Positions 26,764 through 40,468 of a stretch of DNA of 41,236 nt are shown piece by piece (within the stretch, counting starts at the first letter, position 1; every line of letters starts with the position of its first letter). The stretch is from the NCBI GenBank assembly GCA_016789495.1, contig JAEUOJ010000171.1, forward strand, positions 1 to 41,236. The letters run 5' to 3'. This stretch comes from Accumulibacter sp. Its GTDB lineage: Bacteria; Pseudomonadota; Gammaproteobacteria; Burkholderiales; Rhodocyclaceae. A program made the translations under genes and the position numbers. Under the pieces are notes generated by a model that saw only the letters and a list, made by a program, of their open reading frames with translations, had not been told where the DNA came from and searched no databases.

Positions 26764-28863
26764 ATGCCAGACGACCCTGACCACTCGCGATACGCAAACA
26801 ATAACGATCCTGTGCAAATCCGCGGTGCCTGCCCACACGATTGTCCGGATACCTGTGCTCTCGACATAAGCGTCGTCGAAGGACGCGTCGTCAAAGTTGC
26901 CGGGGCCAGCGATCACCCTCCGACAGCCGGCGTGCTGTGTACCAAGGTCGCTTACTACCCCGAACGGATTTACCATCCCGATCGCCTGCTCTATCCGCAG
27001 CGCCGTATCGGCGCCAAGGGTCCGGGTGCCCGGTTCGAGCGCATTACCTGGGACGAGGCGCTGTCGACGATCGCCGGACGTTTCCAGGAAATCATGGCGC
27101 AGAATGGGGCTGAAGCCATCGTTCCCTACAGCTACGCCGGCAATTCCGGGCTGCTTGGCTACGGCTCGATGGACCGACGTTTTTTTCATCGTCTAGGTGC
27201 CTCGCAGCTCGACCGGACAATTTGCGCCAGCGCCGGCGCCGCCGGTTATTGGGCGACGGTCGGCGCCAGTATCGGCTTCGACGCCGAAAATGTCGTCGAA
27301 GCCAGCGTGATTCTGCTGTGGGGCAGCAACAGTATCGTTTCCAACCTGCACTTCTGGCGCCTGGCACAGCAGGCCCGGCGTCGCGGCGCCCGGCTGATCG
27401 CCATCGACCCATATCGCACGGCAACCGCCGACAAATGCGACCAGCACATCGCGCCACTGCCCGGAACCGACAGCGCGCTGGCGTTGGGGATGATGCATGT
27501 GCTGATCCGCGACGATTGGCTCGATCACGATTACATCCAACAGTACACCCTGGGGTTTTCGGCACTCGCGGAACGCGTGCAAGCCTATCCGCCGGCGCGC
27601 GTTGCCGCAATCTGCGGCATTCGCGAAAGTGAAATCGAAGAGCTGGCGCACGCTTACGGCAGCGGCAAACCCGCGGCCATCCGCACCAATTACGGCATCA
27701 ACCGGACCGCTGGCGGCGGCATGGCCTTGCGCACCCTGGCCTGTCTGCCGGCGTTGACCGGCGCGTGGCGGCACCCGGCCGGTGGCATTCTGCTCTCCAC
27801 TTCCGGCAATTACCCCGTGGCGACCGCAACGCTTGAACGGCCGGATTTGCTGCCATCACCGGCGCCACGAACGATCAACATGAGTACCATCGGCCACGAC
27901 CTGCTCAACGCGCAGCCGCCGATCAAGGCGCTCATGGTGTACAACAGCAATCCGGTTGCCGTCGCGCCGCAGGCGGGCGAGGTGGTGCGCGGTTTTGCCC
28001 GCGACGACCTGTTCACCGTCGTACATGACCTGTTCCAGACCGACACCGCCGACTACGCCGACATCCTGTTGCCTGCCCCCAGCCACATGGAGCAGCTCGA
28101 TATCCACAAGTCCTACGGACATCTATACCTGCAAGTCAACCGCCCGGCAATCGCCCTGCGCGGCGAAGCGCTGCCGAATACCGAACTCTTCCGCCGTTTG
28201 GCGCAAAAAATGGGTTTCCAAGAACCATGCCTCACCGACAGCGACGAAACTCTTTGTCGACAAGCGCTTAACTGGAGTGATCCGCGCCTGGCCGGCCTAT
28301 CTTGGGACCAACTCAAACACGACGGTCACGCCCGTCTCAAGCTGCCAACGAACAGGGCTCCGTTCGCCAACGGCGGCTTCCTCACCCCTTCCGGCAAATG
28401 CGAGTTTTACAGCACAGCGATGGCGCAAGCCGGGCTCGATCCCTTACCCGACTTCATTCCACCGCGGGAATGGCGAGACAGCGCCCTGGCCCGCGAATTT
28501 CCGCTGGCTTTGCTCACCCCGCCGGCGCGCAACTTTCTGAACACCAGTTTCGCCAATTCGGCACGCTTTCTGGCGCAGGAGGAATCGCCAACGGTGCAAT
28601 TGAATCCGATCGACGCCGCCACCCGCGGTATTGCCAACGGCGCGCCAGTGCGCGTTTTCAACCACCGTGGCGAATTTCAGGTGCGAGCGGTGATCAGCGA
28701 TCGTGTACGGCCAGGAGTCGCCGTCGCCACTTCGATCTGGTGGCGCAAGCTCTCTCCGGATGGTCGAAACTGTAACGAAGTCACTAGCCAGGCACTGACC
28801 GATATCGGCGGCGGAGCGACCTTTTATGATTGTCTGGTCGAAATCGGCACAATCCAGCTTTGA
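26764..28863 (+). CDS. Molybdopterin-dependent oxidoreductase with N-terminal [4Fe-4S], orphan
   Basis: A 699-residue member of the DMSO reductase superfamily. The N-terminus binds a [4Fe-4S] cluster through Cys23, Cys27, Cys31 and Cys59 (C-x3-C-x3-C-x27-C). Cys154 in RTICASAG is a candidate molybdenum ligand. Cofactor-binding segments include ILLWGSNSIVSNLHFW, LIAIDPYRTATADKCD, LMVYNSNPVAV and DTADYADILLPAPSHMEQ. The C-terminal cap domain has NPIDAATRGIANGAPVRVFN. There is no twin-arginine signal, so it is cytoplasmic. No electron-transfer subunit, membrane anchor, chaperone or cofactor gene is adjacent, so substrate and partner are unknown. The closest types are FdhF-like or thiosulfate/polysulfide reductase-like catalytic chains. 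Confidence 0.88.
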   Translation: MPDDPDHSRYANNNDPVQIRGACPHDCPDTCALDISVVEGRVVKVAGASDHPPTAGVLCTKVAYYPERIYHPDRLLYPQRRIGAKGPGARFERITWDEALSTIAGRFQEIMAQNGAEAIVPYSYAGNSGLLGYGSMDRRFFHRLGASQLDRTICASAGAAGYWATVGASIGFDAENVVEASVILLWGSNSIVSNLHFWRLAQQARRRGARLIAIDPYRTATADKCDQHIAPLPGTDSALALGMMHVLIRDDWLDHDYIQQYTLGFSALAERVQAYPPARVAAICGIRESEIEELAHAYGSGKPAAIRTNYGINRTAGGGMALRTLACLPALTGAWRHPAGGILLSTSGNYPVATATLERPDLLPSPAPRTINMSTIGHDLLNAQPPIKALMVYNSNPVAVAPQAGEVVRGFARDDLFTVVHDLFQTDTADYADILLPAPSHMEQLDIHKSYGHLYLQVNRPAIALRGEALPNTELFRRLAQKMGFQEPCLTDSDETLCRQALNWSDPRLAGLSWDQLKHDGHARLKLPTNRAPFANGGFLTPSGKCEFYSTAMAQAGLDPLPDFIPPREWRDSALAREFPLALLTPPARNFLNTSFANSARFLAQEESPTVQLNPIDAATRGIANGAPVRVFNHRGEFQVRAVISDRVRPGVAVATSIWWRKLSPDGRNCNEVTSQALTDIGGGATFYDCLVEIGTIQL

Positions 28864-28966
28864 GCTGTTTCAACCCACCACGCTACCTCGTAGCCGTTTC
28901 AAATCGGTGAGGGACTTCGGCTTATTTGACTGGCACTCCAAGTAGCTGCGCCCTGCCGGGCGCACC

Positions 28967-28995
28967 AAAAAAAGACGCCCGCGGTTGCGGGCGTC
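28967..28995 (-). terminator. Intrinsic terminator of pntA-pntB
   Basis: GACGCCCGC/GCGGGCGTC, a 9-base-pair stem with a 4-base loop (28974-28995), followed on the minus strand by seven T. It lies 26 bases after the pntB stop. Another perfect hairpin (TGCGCCC-TGCC-GGGCGCA, 28947-28964) is next to it, on the side of the convergent molybdoenzyme gene, without a T-run. Confidence 0.9.
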
Positions 28996-29020
28996 GACAC
29001 TTGAGCAAACCGGGTTTTTG

Positions 29021-30436
29021 TCAAGCTTTCAGAGCCACCAGCACCTCATCGAGCATTTTCTTGGCATCGCCGAAGAGCATGCGGTTGTTTTCCTTGTAGA
29101 ACAAAGGATTATCTACGCCAGCGTAGCCCGAGGCCATGCTGCGCTTCATCACGATCGAGGTTTTCGCTTTCCACACTTCAAGTACCGGCATGCCGGCGAT
29201 CGGGCTGCTCGGATCATCCTGTGCCCCCGGGTTGACGATGTCGTTGGCGCCGATGACCATCGCTACGTCGGTTTGCGGGAAGTCGTCGTTCAGCTCGTCC
29301 ATTTCCATCACGATGTCGTAAGGCACCTTGGCTTCCGCCAGCAGCACGTTCATGTGTCCCGGCATGCGCCCGGCCACCGGATGGATGCCGAAACGGACAT
29401 TGACTCCCTTGTCACGCAGCAGACGGGTAATTTCGTATACCGTATGCTGCGCCTGCGCCACCGCCATACCATAGCCGGGAACGATGATCACGTTCTTGGC
29501 CTCGCGGAGCAACTCGGCGGTTTCCGGCGCGCTGATCGGCACCACTTCGCCAGCCGGCTGTCCCGCACCGGGCAGGGCGGGCGAGCCGCCGGTGGTTCCG
29601 AAACCACCGGCGATGACGCTGATGAAGTGGCGATTCATCGCCGCGCACATGATGTAGGAAAGAATCGCGCCACTCGACCCGACCAGAGCGCCAGTGACGA
29701 TCAGCAGGTCGTTGGAGAGCATGAAACCGGTCGCCGCCGCCGCCCAGCCGGAATAGCTGTTGAGCATCGACACCACCACCGGCATGTCGGCGCCACCGAT
29801 GGCCATCACCATATGCACGCCGAACAACAGCGCGATGACGGTCATCACCACCAGTGGCGTCATACCGTCGCTGATGCTGTGCGCATTGAGGAACTCGCGC
29901 CCGTAGTAGATGACCACCAGCAGACCCACCAGATTGATCCAGTGGCGGGCGGGCAGGAGCAGCGGGTTGCCGGAAATCTTGCCGGAGAGCTTGCCAAAGG
30001 CGATCACCGAACCGGAGAAGGTCACGGCGCCGATCAGGATGCCGACGTAGATTTCGACTTCATGAATCGCTTTTTCCGCGCCGGACATGTTGGTCGAAGC
30101 ACCGGGATCGATGTAGTTGGCGAAGCCAACCAGCATTGCCGCCAAACCGACCATGCTGTGCATCAGAGCAACCAGTTCGGGCATCTGCGTCATCTGCACG
30201 GTACGGGCGGCGTAGAGGCCGATCGTCGCGCCGACGAGCATTGCCGCGACGATCCAGCCGTAGCCGGCGGCACCGACGCGGGGGCCGAAGACCGTCGCCA
30301 GAACGGCGATGGTCATGCCGATGATGCCGTAAAGGTTGCCGCGGCGGGCGGTTTCCTGGTTGCTCAAGCCACCAAGACAAAGAATGAAGAGAATCGTCGC
30401 TCCGAGATAGGAGACGGTTGCCAGACTTGCGGACAT
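29021..30436 (-). CDS. pntB: NAD(P) transhydrogenase beta subunit
   Basis: 471 residues. The N-terminal half is membrane domain II with about nine helices (starts [23 protein letters not shown]). The C-terminal domain III binds NADP(H): [16 protein letters not shown] is its Rossmann glycine motif, then [33 protein letters not shown] and [16 protein letters not shown]. With PntA it forms the proton-pumping enzyme of the inner membrane that makes NADPH from NADH. It is 11 bases after pntA and followed by a strong terminator. The NADPH it supplies suits the neighbouring glutamate synthase. Confidence 0.97.
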   Translation of the reverse strand: MSASLATVSYLGATILFILCLGGLSNQETARRGNLYGIIGMTIAVLATVFGPRVGAAGYGWIVAAMLVGATIGLYAARTVQMTQMPELVALMHSMVGLAAMLVGFANYIDPGASTNMSGAEKAIHEVEIYVGILIGAVTFSGSVIAFGKLSGKISGNPLLLPARHWINLVGLLVVIYYGREFLNAHSISDGMTPLVVMTVIALLFGVHMVMAIGGADMPVVVSMLNSYSGWAAAATGFMLSNDLLIVTGALVGSSGAILSYIMCAAMNRHFISVIAGGFGTTGGSPALPGAGQPAGEVVPISAPETAELLREAKNVIIVPGYGMAVAQAQHTVYEITRLLRDKGVNVRFGIHPVAGRMPGHMNVLLAEAKVPYDIVMEMDELNDDFPQTDVAMVIGANDIVNPGAQDDPSSPIAGMPVLEVWKAKTSIVMKRSMASGYAGVDNPLFYKENNRMLFGDAKKMLDEVLVALKA

Positions 30437-30447
30437 CTTGTGACCTC

Positions 30448-32040
30448 CTATTTGCGGAACATGGCCAGCATGCGCTGGGTGACGGCGAAACCACCGAACA
30501 TGTTGATCGTTGCCAGAACGATCGCGCCGACGGCAAGCCAGCGGATCCAGCCATCGGGACGTTCAAGGCCACCCATGTCCATCGTCGGCGCGATCTGTAC
30601 CAGGGCGCCGATGGCAATGATGCTGCTGATCGCGTTGGTGACACTCATCAGCGGAGTGTGCAAGGCCGGCTTGACGTTCCAGACCACCATGTAGCCAATG
30701 AAGCACGCCAGCACGAAAACGGTGAAGTGTCCGAGGAAGGCGGGCGGCGCGTAAGCGCCGACGAACCAGAAAAACACCGCGGCAACGGCAAACAATCCGG
30801 CCATCGGTCCGCTGGACATCGGCTTGCTGTCGCCACCGTGACCGTGCGACTTGCTTGGCGTCGCCACCGGCTTTGCCGCGGGCTGGACGACCGCGGGCGC
30901 GGCCGAGAGTTTCGGCGCCGGCGGCGGCCAGGTGATCGTTCCGTCCTTGATGACCGTCGTGCCGCGCAGCACCTCGTCTTCCATGTTGACGTCGATGATG
31001 CCGTCCTTGGTCTTGCACAATTCCTCGGTCAGCCGCAGCAAATTGGTGGCGTAGAGCGTGCTGGACTGTTTGGCCAGACGGCTGGGCAAGTCGCTGTAGC
31101 CGATGATCGTCACGCCGTGCTTGACGGTGACCGTTCCCGGTTCGGTCAATTCGCAGTTGCCACCCTGTTCGGCGGCCATGTCGACGATGACGCTGCCCGG
31201 CTTCATCGACTGGACCATTTCGGCGGTGATCAGCTTCGGCGCAGGTTTGCCGGGAATCAGCGCGGTAGTGATGATGATGTCGACGTCCTTGGCCTGCTTG
31301 GCGAACACTTCGCGTTGCGCCTTCTGGAAACCCTCGCTCATCACCTTGGCGTAACCGCCAACCCCGGAGCCTTCTTCCTGGTAATCGACGGTAACGAATT
31401 CGCCCCCCATCGATTTGACCTGATCGCCGACCTCCGGACGGGTATCGTTAGCGCGGACCACCGCCCCCAGACCGGACGCGGCGCCGATCGCCGCCAGACC
31501 GGCGACGCCGGCACCGATGACGAAGACCTTGGCTGGCGGCACCTTGCCGGCGGCGGTGATCTGACCGGTAAAGAAACGCCCGAAGTGATGCGCCGCTTCA
31601 ATGACGGCGCGATAACCGGCGATGTTGGCCATCGAGCTGAGGGCGTCGAGCTTCTGCGCCCGCGAAATGCGCGGCACGCTGTCCATCGCCAACACGGTCA
31701 CCTTGCGCACGGCAAGTTGCTGCAACAGTTCAGGGTTTTGCGCCGGCCAGATGAAGCTGACCAGCGTCGTTCCCGGACGGATTTGCGCCACCTCTTCGAG
31801 CGAAGGTCCCCGCACCTTGAAGACGATGTCCGCTTTCGCCCACAGTTCGGCCGCAGTGCCGGCGATCTCCGCGCCGGCGGCGCGGTATGCCTCGTCGGAA
31901 ATATTGGCCAGATCGCCAGCACCCGACTCGACGATGACGGGAAAGCCAAGTTTTATCAATTTTTCAATGACTTCTGGTACGGTAGCTACCCGTTTTTCAC
32001 CGGCGGCCACCTCCTTTGGAACCCCAATTGTCAGCGCCAT
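30448..32040 (-). CDS. pntA: NAD(P) transhydrogenase alpha subunit
   Basis: 530 residues, a one-piece alpha chain as in E. coli (about 510), not the split form of many alphaproteobacteria. Domain I binds NAD(H): starts [19 protein letters not shown], with [21 protein letters not shown] and [17 protein letters not shown] (Rossmann glycines), then [18 protein letters not shown] linker rich in Pro, Ala, Ser, Gly and His (HGHGG) at about 395-420 leads to four C-terminal transmembrane helices ([21 protein letters not shown] onward). GGAGGACTG precedes the ATG. It is the first gene of pntAB. Confidence 0.97.
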   Translation of the reverse strand: MALTIGVPKEVAAGEKRVATVPEVIEKLIKLGFPVIVESGAGDLANISDEAYRAAGAEIAGTAAELWAKADIVFKVRGPSLEEVAQIRPGTTLVSFIWPAQNPELLQQLAVRKVTVLAMDSVPRISRAQKLDALSSMANIAGYRAVIEAAHHFGRFFTGQITAAGKVPPAKVFVIGAGVAGLAAIGAASGLGAVVRANDTRPEVGDQVKSMGGEFVTVDYQEEGSGVGGYAKVMSEGFQKAQREVFAKQAKDVDIIITTALIPGKPAPKLITAEMVQSMKPGSVIVDMAAEQGGNCELTEPGTVTVKHGVTIIGYSDLPSRLAKQSSTLYATNLLRLTEELCKTKDGIIDVNMEDEVLRGTTVIKDGTITWPPPAPKLSAAPAVVQPAAKPVATPSKSHGHGGDSKPMSSGPMAGLFAVAAVFFWFVGAYAPPAFLGHFTVFVLACFIGYMVVWNVKPALHTPLMSVTNAISSIIAIGALVQIAPTMDMGGLERPDGWIRWLAVGAIVLATINMFGGFAVTQRMLAMFRK

Positions 32041-32524
32041 TCAGTCCTCCATGAATTCATTTCGTTAGTATCAGTTTCGAGAAAAGCCGCTTTGCCAAAC
32101 GCGGAGTCCATCTTGCGGCCAATGCAAGAAAGCCTTTGCCAAGCACAAAATTCGAAAAACCCGCCTCACGCCCATCGCGGTTGACCGGAAGAATTTCCGA
32201 CTAACTCCCCATCCAGCCTGATGGTAAGGAGCCTGCCCCTCTCAAATGCGGTCGCAGCTTACCACAAGCTCACCACGGACTTTACCACGTAACCTCGCGG
32301 CGTCGGCACAGACGGCAACCCAGGCTTACGCGACGGTCCGCTCGCCGCCAGCAACCGTCTGCCGACCTGTCGCGGAGGTTGGCGGCGGCGCGACAAAATC
32401 CTCCTGGCTGGTCTCGCTTGACTTTCCCGCAGACTAATCAGGCAGCCGTTTGGGTCGGCCATTTGCCGCCAGAAGCCATCCACAATCGCCCTTTGTCCTT
32501 TCGACGCAACGGTTACGCACGCCG

Positions 32525-32543
32525 CCGCACCCTTTTGGTGCGG
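32525..32543. promoter_or_regulatory. NtrC-like dyad upstream of the gltB promoter
   Basis: CCGCACC-CTTTT-GGTGCGG, seven-base perfect arms and five-base centre. The core GCACC-N5-GGTGC matches the NtrC consensus half-sites and spacing (TGCACC-N5-GGTGCA). It ends 9 bases before the -35. No sigma-54 (-24/-12) promoter was found, so any NtrC effect would be on a sigma-70 promoter, or the site is for another regulator. Confidence 0.5.
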
Positions 32544-32552
32544 TGCAACATC

Positions 32553-32581
32553 TTGAATAGTCGGTTCATTGAGCGTATAGT
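32553..32581 (+). promoter_or_regulatory. Promoter of gltB-gltD
   Basis: TTGAAT (32553-32558), exactly 17 bases, TATAGT (32576-32581). Start point near 32588, giving a leader of about 110 bases before gltB with a GAGAGGA ribosome site. Confidence 0.7.
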
Positions 32582-32700
32582 CGCCCGTCCCCCAATTGAC
32601 CTGTTCCGGGCTGCGCGACCGGTTGAAGACCGGTTTAGCCGAGATTGACGGCAAAGTGTCTGGTCGGGGCAAGATTTTGATTTGAGAGGATTCGAGCGTG

Positions 32701-37380
<4,680 letters not shown>

Positions 37381-37382
37381 CC

Positions 37383-38825
37383 ATGGGTAAGCCGACTGGA
37401 TTTCTTGAATACCAGCGCTTGGTCGAAGTCGCTGAACCGGTCGAATCGCGCTTGCGTCACTATCGCGAATTCGTCATCACGCTCACCGACGAACAGGCCC
37501 GGGTGCAGGGTGCCCGATGCATGGACTGCGGCATCCCCTTCTGCAACACCGGCTGTCCGGTTAACAACATCATTCCGGACTGGAACGATCTCGTGTATCG
37601 GGGCCAGTGGAAACAAGCGTTGACCGTGCTGCATTCGACGAACAATTTTCCCGATTTCACCGGCCGGATTTGTCCGGCGCCGTGCGAAGCCGCCTGCACG
37701 CTGAATATCAACACCGAACCGGTCGGCATCAAGTCGATCGAACACGCGATCGTCGACAAAGGCTGGGAAGAAGGATGGATCGTTCCGCAGCCGCCCCAGG
37801 TAAAGACCGACAAGCAGGTAGCGGTTGTCGGTTCCGGCCCGGCTGGACTCGCGGCCGCTCAGCAACTGGCCCGCGCCGGCCACCGCGTCGTCGTCTTCGA
37901 AAAGAACGACCGGATTGGCGGTCTGCTGCGTTACGGCATTCCCGATTTCAAGTTCGAAAAATCGCATATCGATCGGCGGATCGAGCAAATGACCGCCGAA
38001 GGCGTCGAGTTTCGGGTCAATCAATGGGTTGGCGGTGATCGCGCCGACGCCTTGCCGGTGGACCGGTTGGTTTCCGAATTCGACGCCATCATTCTCGCCG
38101 GTGGCGCGGAGACACCGCGCGACCTACCGGTTCCCGGCCGGGATCTTGCCGGCGTGCATTTCGCCATGGAATTCCTGCCTCAGCAAAACAAGGTCAACGC
38201 CGGCGACACGCTGACCGGGCAGATTCTCGCCACCGACAAACGAGTGGTGGTCATCGGCGGCGGCGACACCGGATCGGACTGCGTCGGAACCAGCAATCGC
38301 CACGGCGCCCGTTCGGTGACCCAATTCGAAGTGATGCCCGAACCGCCGGAACAGGAAAACAAAAGCATGACCTGGCCGTATTGGCCGTTGAAACTGCGCA
38401 CCTCCTCTTCACACCAGGAAGGGTGCATGCGCGATTTCGCGATCTCCACCAAGGAATTCATCGGCGAAAACGGCCAGGTGCGCGCTTTGAAAGTGGTCCG
38501 TGTCGAGTGGCAAAACGGCCGGATGAGCGAGATTCCCGGTAGCGAATTCGAAGTGCCGGCCGATTTGGTGTTGCTGGCAATGGGTTTCGTCTCGCCCGTC
38601 AAACCGGGTCTGCTTGAGCAACTGGCGGTGGCACTCGACGAGCGCGGCAACGTCAAGGCAACCACGGACGGTCCAGGCTGTTACGCGACCAGCCTGCCGA
38701 AAGTGTTCGCCGCCGGCGATATGCGGCGCGGTCAGTCGCTGGTCGTCTGGGCGATTCGCGAAGGTCGGCAATGCGCGCGCGAGGTGGATGCTTTTCTGAT
38801 GGGCCGTAGCGAATTGCCACGCTGA
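37383..38825 (+). CDS. gltD: Glutamate synthase (NADPH) small subunit
   Basis: 480 residues. The N-terminus carries the cysteine-rich motif [17 protein letters not shown] and [12 protein letters not shown] that binds the two [4Fe-4S] clusters. Then come the FAD Rossmann motif [16 protein letters not shown] and the NADPH motif [12 protein letters not shown]. It passes electrons from NADPH to GltB. Its GGAGG ribosome site lies in the end of gltB. The final region [23 protein letters not shown] is the conserved FAD-contacting part. A long perfect terminator follows. Confidence 0.98.
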   Translation: MGKPTGFLEYQRLVEVAEPVESRLRHYREFVITLTDEQARVQGARCMDCGIPFCNTGCPVNNIIPDWNDLVYRGQWKQALTVLHSTNNFPDFTGRICPAPCEAACTLNINTEPVGIKSIEHAIVDKGWEEGWIVPQPPQVKTDKQVAVVGSGPAGLAAAQQLARAGHRVVVFEKNDRIGGLLRYGIPDFKFEKSHIDRRIEQMTAEGVEFRVNQWVGGDRADALPVDRLVSEFDAIILAGGAETPRDLPVPGRDLAGVHFAMEFLPQQNKVNAGDTLTGQILATDKRVVVIGGGDTGSDCVGTSNRHGARSVTQFEVMPEPPEQENKSMTWPYWPLKLRTSSSHQEGCMRDFAISTKEFIGENGQVRALKVVRVEWQNGRMSEIPGSEFEVPADLVLLAMGFVSPVKPGLLEQLAVALDERGNVKATTDGPGCYATSLPKVFAAGDMRRGQSLVVWAIREGRQCAREVDAFLMGRSELPR

Positions 38826-38864
38826 CGCGGCTTTCTGCGCTTTGTGCCGGCAGTTGATCGACAG

Positions 38865-38903
38865 ATGACGGCAAGGCTTTCCCGAGCCTTGCCGTCATTT
38901 TCG
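38865..38903 (+). terminator. Intrinsic terminator of gltB-gltD
   Basis: A perfect 14-base-pair stem (38865-38878 with 38885-38898), 6-base loop, then TT and a T-rich stretch (TTTTCGTTC counting the last stem base onward). It lies 40 bases after the gltD stop. Confidence 0.88.
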
Positions 38904-38943
38904 TTCAGTCCCTGACAACGCCGCGCCGGTTCGCCAGACAGTT

Positions 38944-39002
38944 CGTCCTTTGTGACATTTTTGCAAAATTTTGCCAATATATCTGAAAGAATATCGTTGA
39001 AC
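38944..39002 (+). promoter_or_regulatory. AT-rich putative promoter region of glmU-glmS with palindrome
   Basis: An AT-rich block in a GC-rich setting, containing the perfect 12-base palindrome GCAAAATTTTGC (38963-38974), with TGTGACA before it and AATATATC and GAATATC after it as possible -35 and -10 parts. The exact hexamers cannot be assigned. The distance to glmU leaves a leader of about 100 bases. Confidence 0.4.
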
Positions 39003-39103
39003 ACGATGGGTGGTCCGGCGCCGGTCGACCCGTCGAACCGCTGCAACCGCTTGCTGGCCAGGCAGGCACCCAACCACTTGTCCGTCAATCGGAGTCTGAT
39101 TTG

Positions 39104-40462
39104 ATGAATATCGTCATCCTTGCCGCGGGGCAAGGGAAACGCATGCATTCCAACCTGCCGAAAGTGCTACATCCACTCGCCGGCAAAGCCTTGGTGGCAC
39201 ACGTCATCGATACCGCCCGCCTTCTGAAACCGCAGACACTATGTCTGGTCTATGGCCACGGCGGTGAAGCCCTGCAACAGACCATCGTCGCCCCGGACCT
39301 GCGCTGGGCCTTGCAAAACCCGCAACACGGCACCGGACATGCGGTGATGCAGGCGTTGCCGCATCTCGGCGATGCGCCAACAACCTTGATCCTCTACGGC
39401 GACGTGCCGCTGATCCAGGCGGCGACACTCGAACGACTGTTGCATGCGGCGCGCGACGCCCTGGCCATCCTGACCGTCGAACTCGCCGATCCGACCGGTT
39501 ACGGACGGATCGTCCGCGACGCCGCCGGTGAAGTGTTACGCATTGTCGAGCAGCGCGATGCCAGCGCCGAGGAACGGGCAATCCACGAAATCAATACCGG
39601 CATCATCGCCCTGCCGACCACTCGTCTGGCCGAATGGTTGAGCCGGCTGTCGAACGATAACGCGCAAGGCGAGTATTACCTGACCGACATCGTCGGCATG
39701 GCCGTCGAAGCGGGGGTGACGATCCGCACCGCGCAGCCCGATGAGGCTTGGGAAGTCCTTGGGGTGAACAGCAAGGTGCAGCTCGCGGAACTCGAACGGG
39801 TGGCGCAACGCCGCATTGCCGAACGTTTGCTCGAACAAGGCGTGCGCCTCGCCGACCCGGCGCGGCTCGACGTCCGCGGCGAGCTGCGCTGCGGCCGGGA
39901 TGTGTTCATCGACGTCAATTGCGTTTTCGAAGGCGAAGTGGTCCTCGAGGAGGCCGTCGAAATCGCCTCGACCTGCGTGATCAAGAATGCCCGCATCGGT
40001 GCCGGTAGCCGCGTCGCACCGTTTAGCCACATCGAGGACGCCGTCGTCGGACCCGATGGCGTGATCGGCCCGTTCGCGCGGCTGCGTCCGGGTACTGAAC
40101 TGGCGGCCGGCGTACACATCGGCAACTTCGTCGAACTCAAGAACAGCCGCTTTGCGGCCAATTCCAAAGCCAATCACCTGGCTTATGTCGGCGACGCCAT
40201 TGTCGGAAGCCGGGTCAATATCGGCGCCGGAACAATCACCTGCAATTATGACGGCGCCAACAAATTCAAGACGGTGATCGAAGACGACGCCTTCATCGGT
40301 TCCGATACCCAGCTCGTCGCGCCGGTGACCGTCGGCCGCGGAGCGACACTGGGCGCCGGAACTACGCTGACCAAGGACGCCCCGCCTGACGCGTTGACCA
40401 TCTCACGTGCCAAACAAGTGACCATTCCCGGCTGGAAACGGCCGCAAAAACCGAAAAAGTGA
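39104..40462 (+). CDS. glmU: Bifunctional N-acetylglucosamine-1-phosphate uridyltransferase / glucosamine-1-phosphate acetyltransferase
   Basis: 452 residues from ATG 39104 (a TTG directly before it is in frame; GGAG lies 9 bases before the ATG). The N-terminal pyrophosphorylase domain shows [11 protein letters not shown] (6-16), [20 protein letters not shown] and YGDVPLI. The C-terminal left-handed beta-helix acetyltransferase domain has [35 protein letters not shown] and [14 protein letters not shown]. It makes UDP-GlcNAc for peptidoglycan and LPS in the cytoplasm. glmS follows after 6 bases. Confidence 0.98.
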   Translation: MNIVILAAGQGKRMHSNLPKVLHPLAGKALVAHVIDTARLLKPQTLCLVYGHGGEALQQTIVAPDLRWALQNPQHGTGHAVMQALPHLGDAPTTLILYGDVPLIQAATLERLLHAARDALAILTVELADPTGYGRIVRDAAGEVLRIVEQRDASAEERAIHEINTGIIALPTTRLAEWLSRLSNDNAQGEYYLTDIVGMAVEAGVTIRTAQPDEAWEVLGVNSKVQLAELERVAQRRIAERLLEQGVRLADPARLDVRGELRCGRDVFIDVNCVFEGEVVLEEAVEIASTCVIKNARIGAGSRVAPFSHIEDAVVGPDGVIGPFARLRPGTELAAGVHIGNFVELKNSRFAANSKANHLAYVGDAIVGSRVNIGAGTITCNYDGANKFKTVIEDDAFIGSDTQLVAPVTVGRGATLGAGTTLTKDAPPDALTISRAKQVTIPGWKRPQKPKK

Positions 40463-40468
40463 CAGACT

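Larger units (their letters stand above)
32041..32697. other. 657-base divergent intergenic region, pntA | gltB
   Basis: The longest gene-free stretch here. The pntA side has a 9-base direct repeat CTTTGCCAA (32090-32098 and 32134-32142, 44 bases apart). The middle, about 32200-32500, shows only weak open frames with no recognisable protein and I see nothing definite in it. The gltB side holds a palindrome, a good promoter and a leader of about 110 bases with the small hairpin ACCGGT-N5-ACCGGT (32618-32634). Confidence 0.6.

Noticed and set aside
28864-28966. Terminator for the molybdoenzyme gene
   Set aside because: The hairpins at 28947-28964 and 28974-28995 have no T-run on the plus strand; they suit only the pntB side.
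28985-30694. Plus-strand open frame of 569 codons
   Set aside because: Antisense to pntB, His/Asp-rich composition typical of reverse-complement frames; crosses the pntB terminator.
30418-32184. Plus-strand open frame of 588 codons
   Set aside because: Antisense to pntA, no domain recognised.
32544-32697. Sigma-54 promoter or known riboswitch before gltB
   Set aside because: GG and GC pairs at the required 10-base spacing are missing, and the leader shows only a small hairpin.
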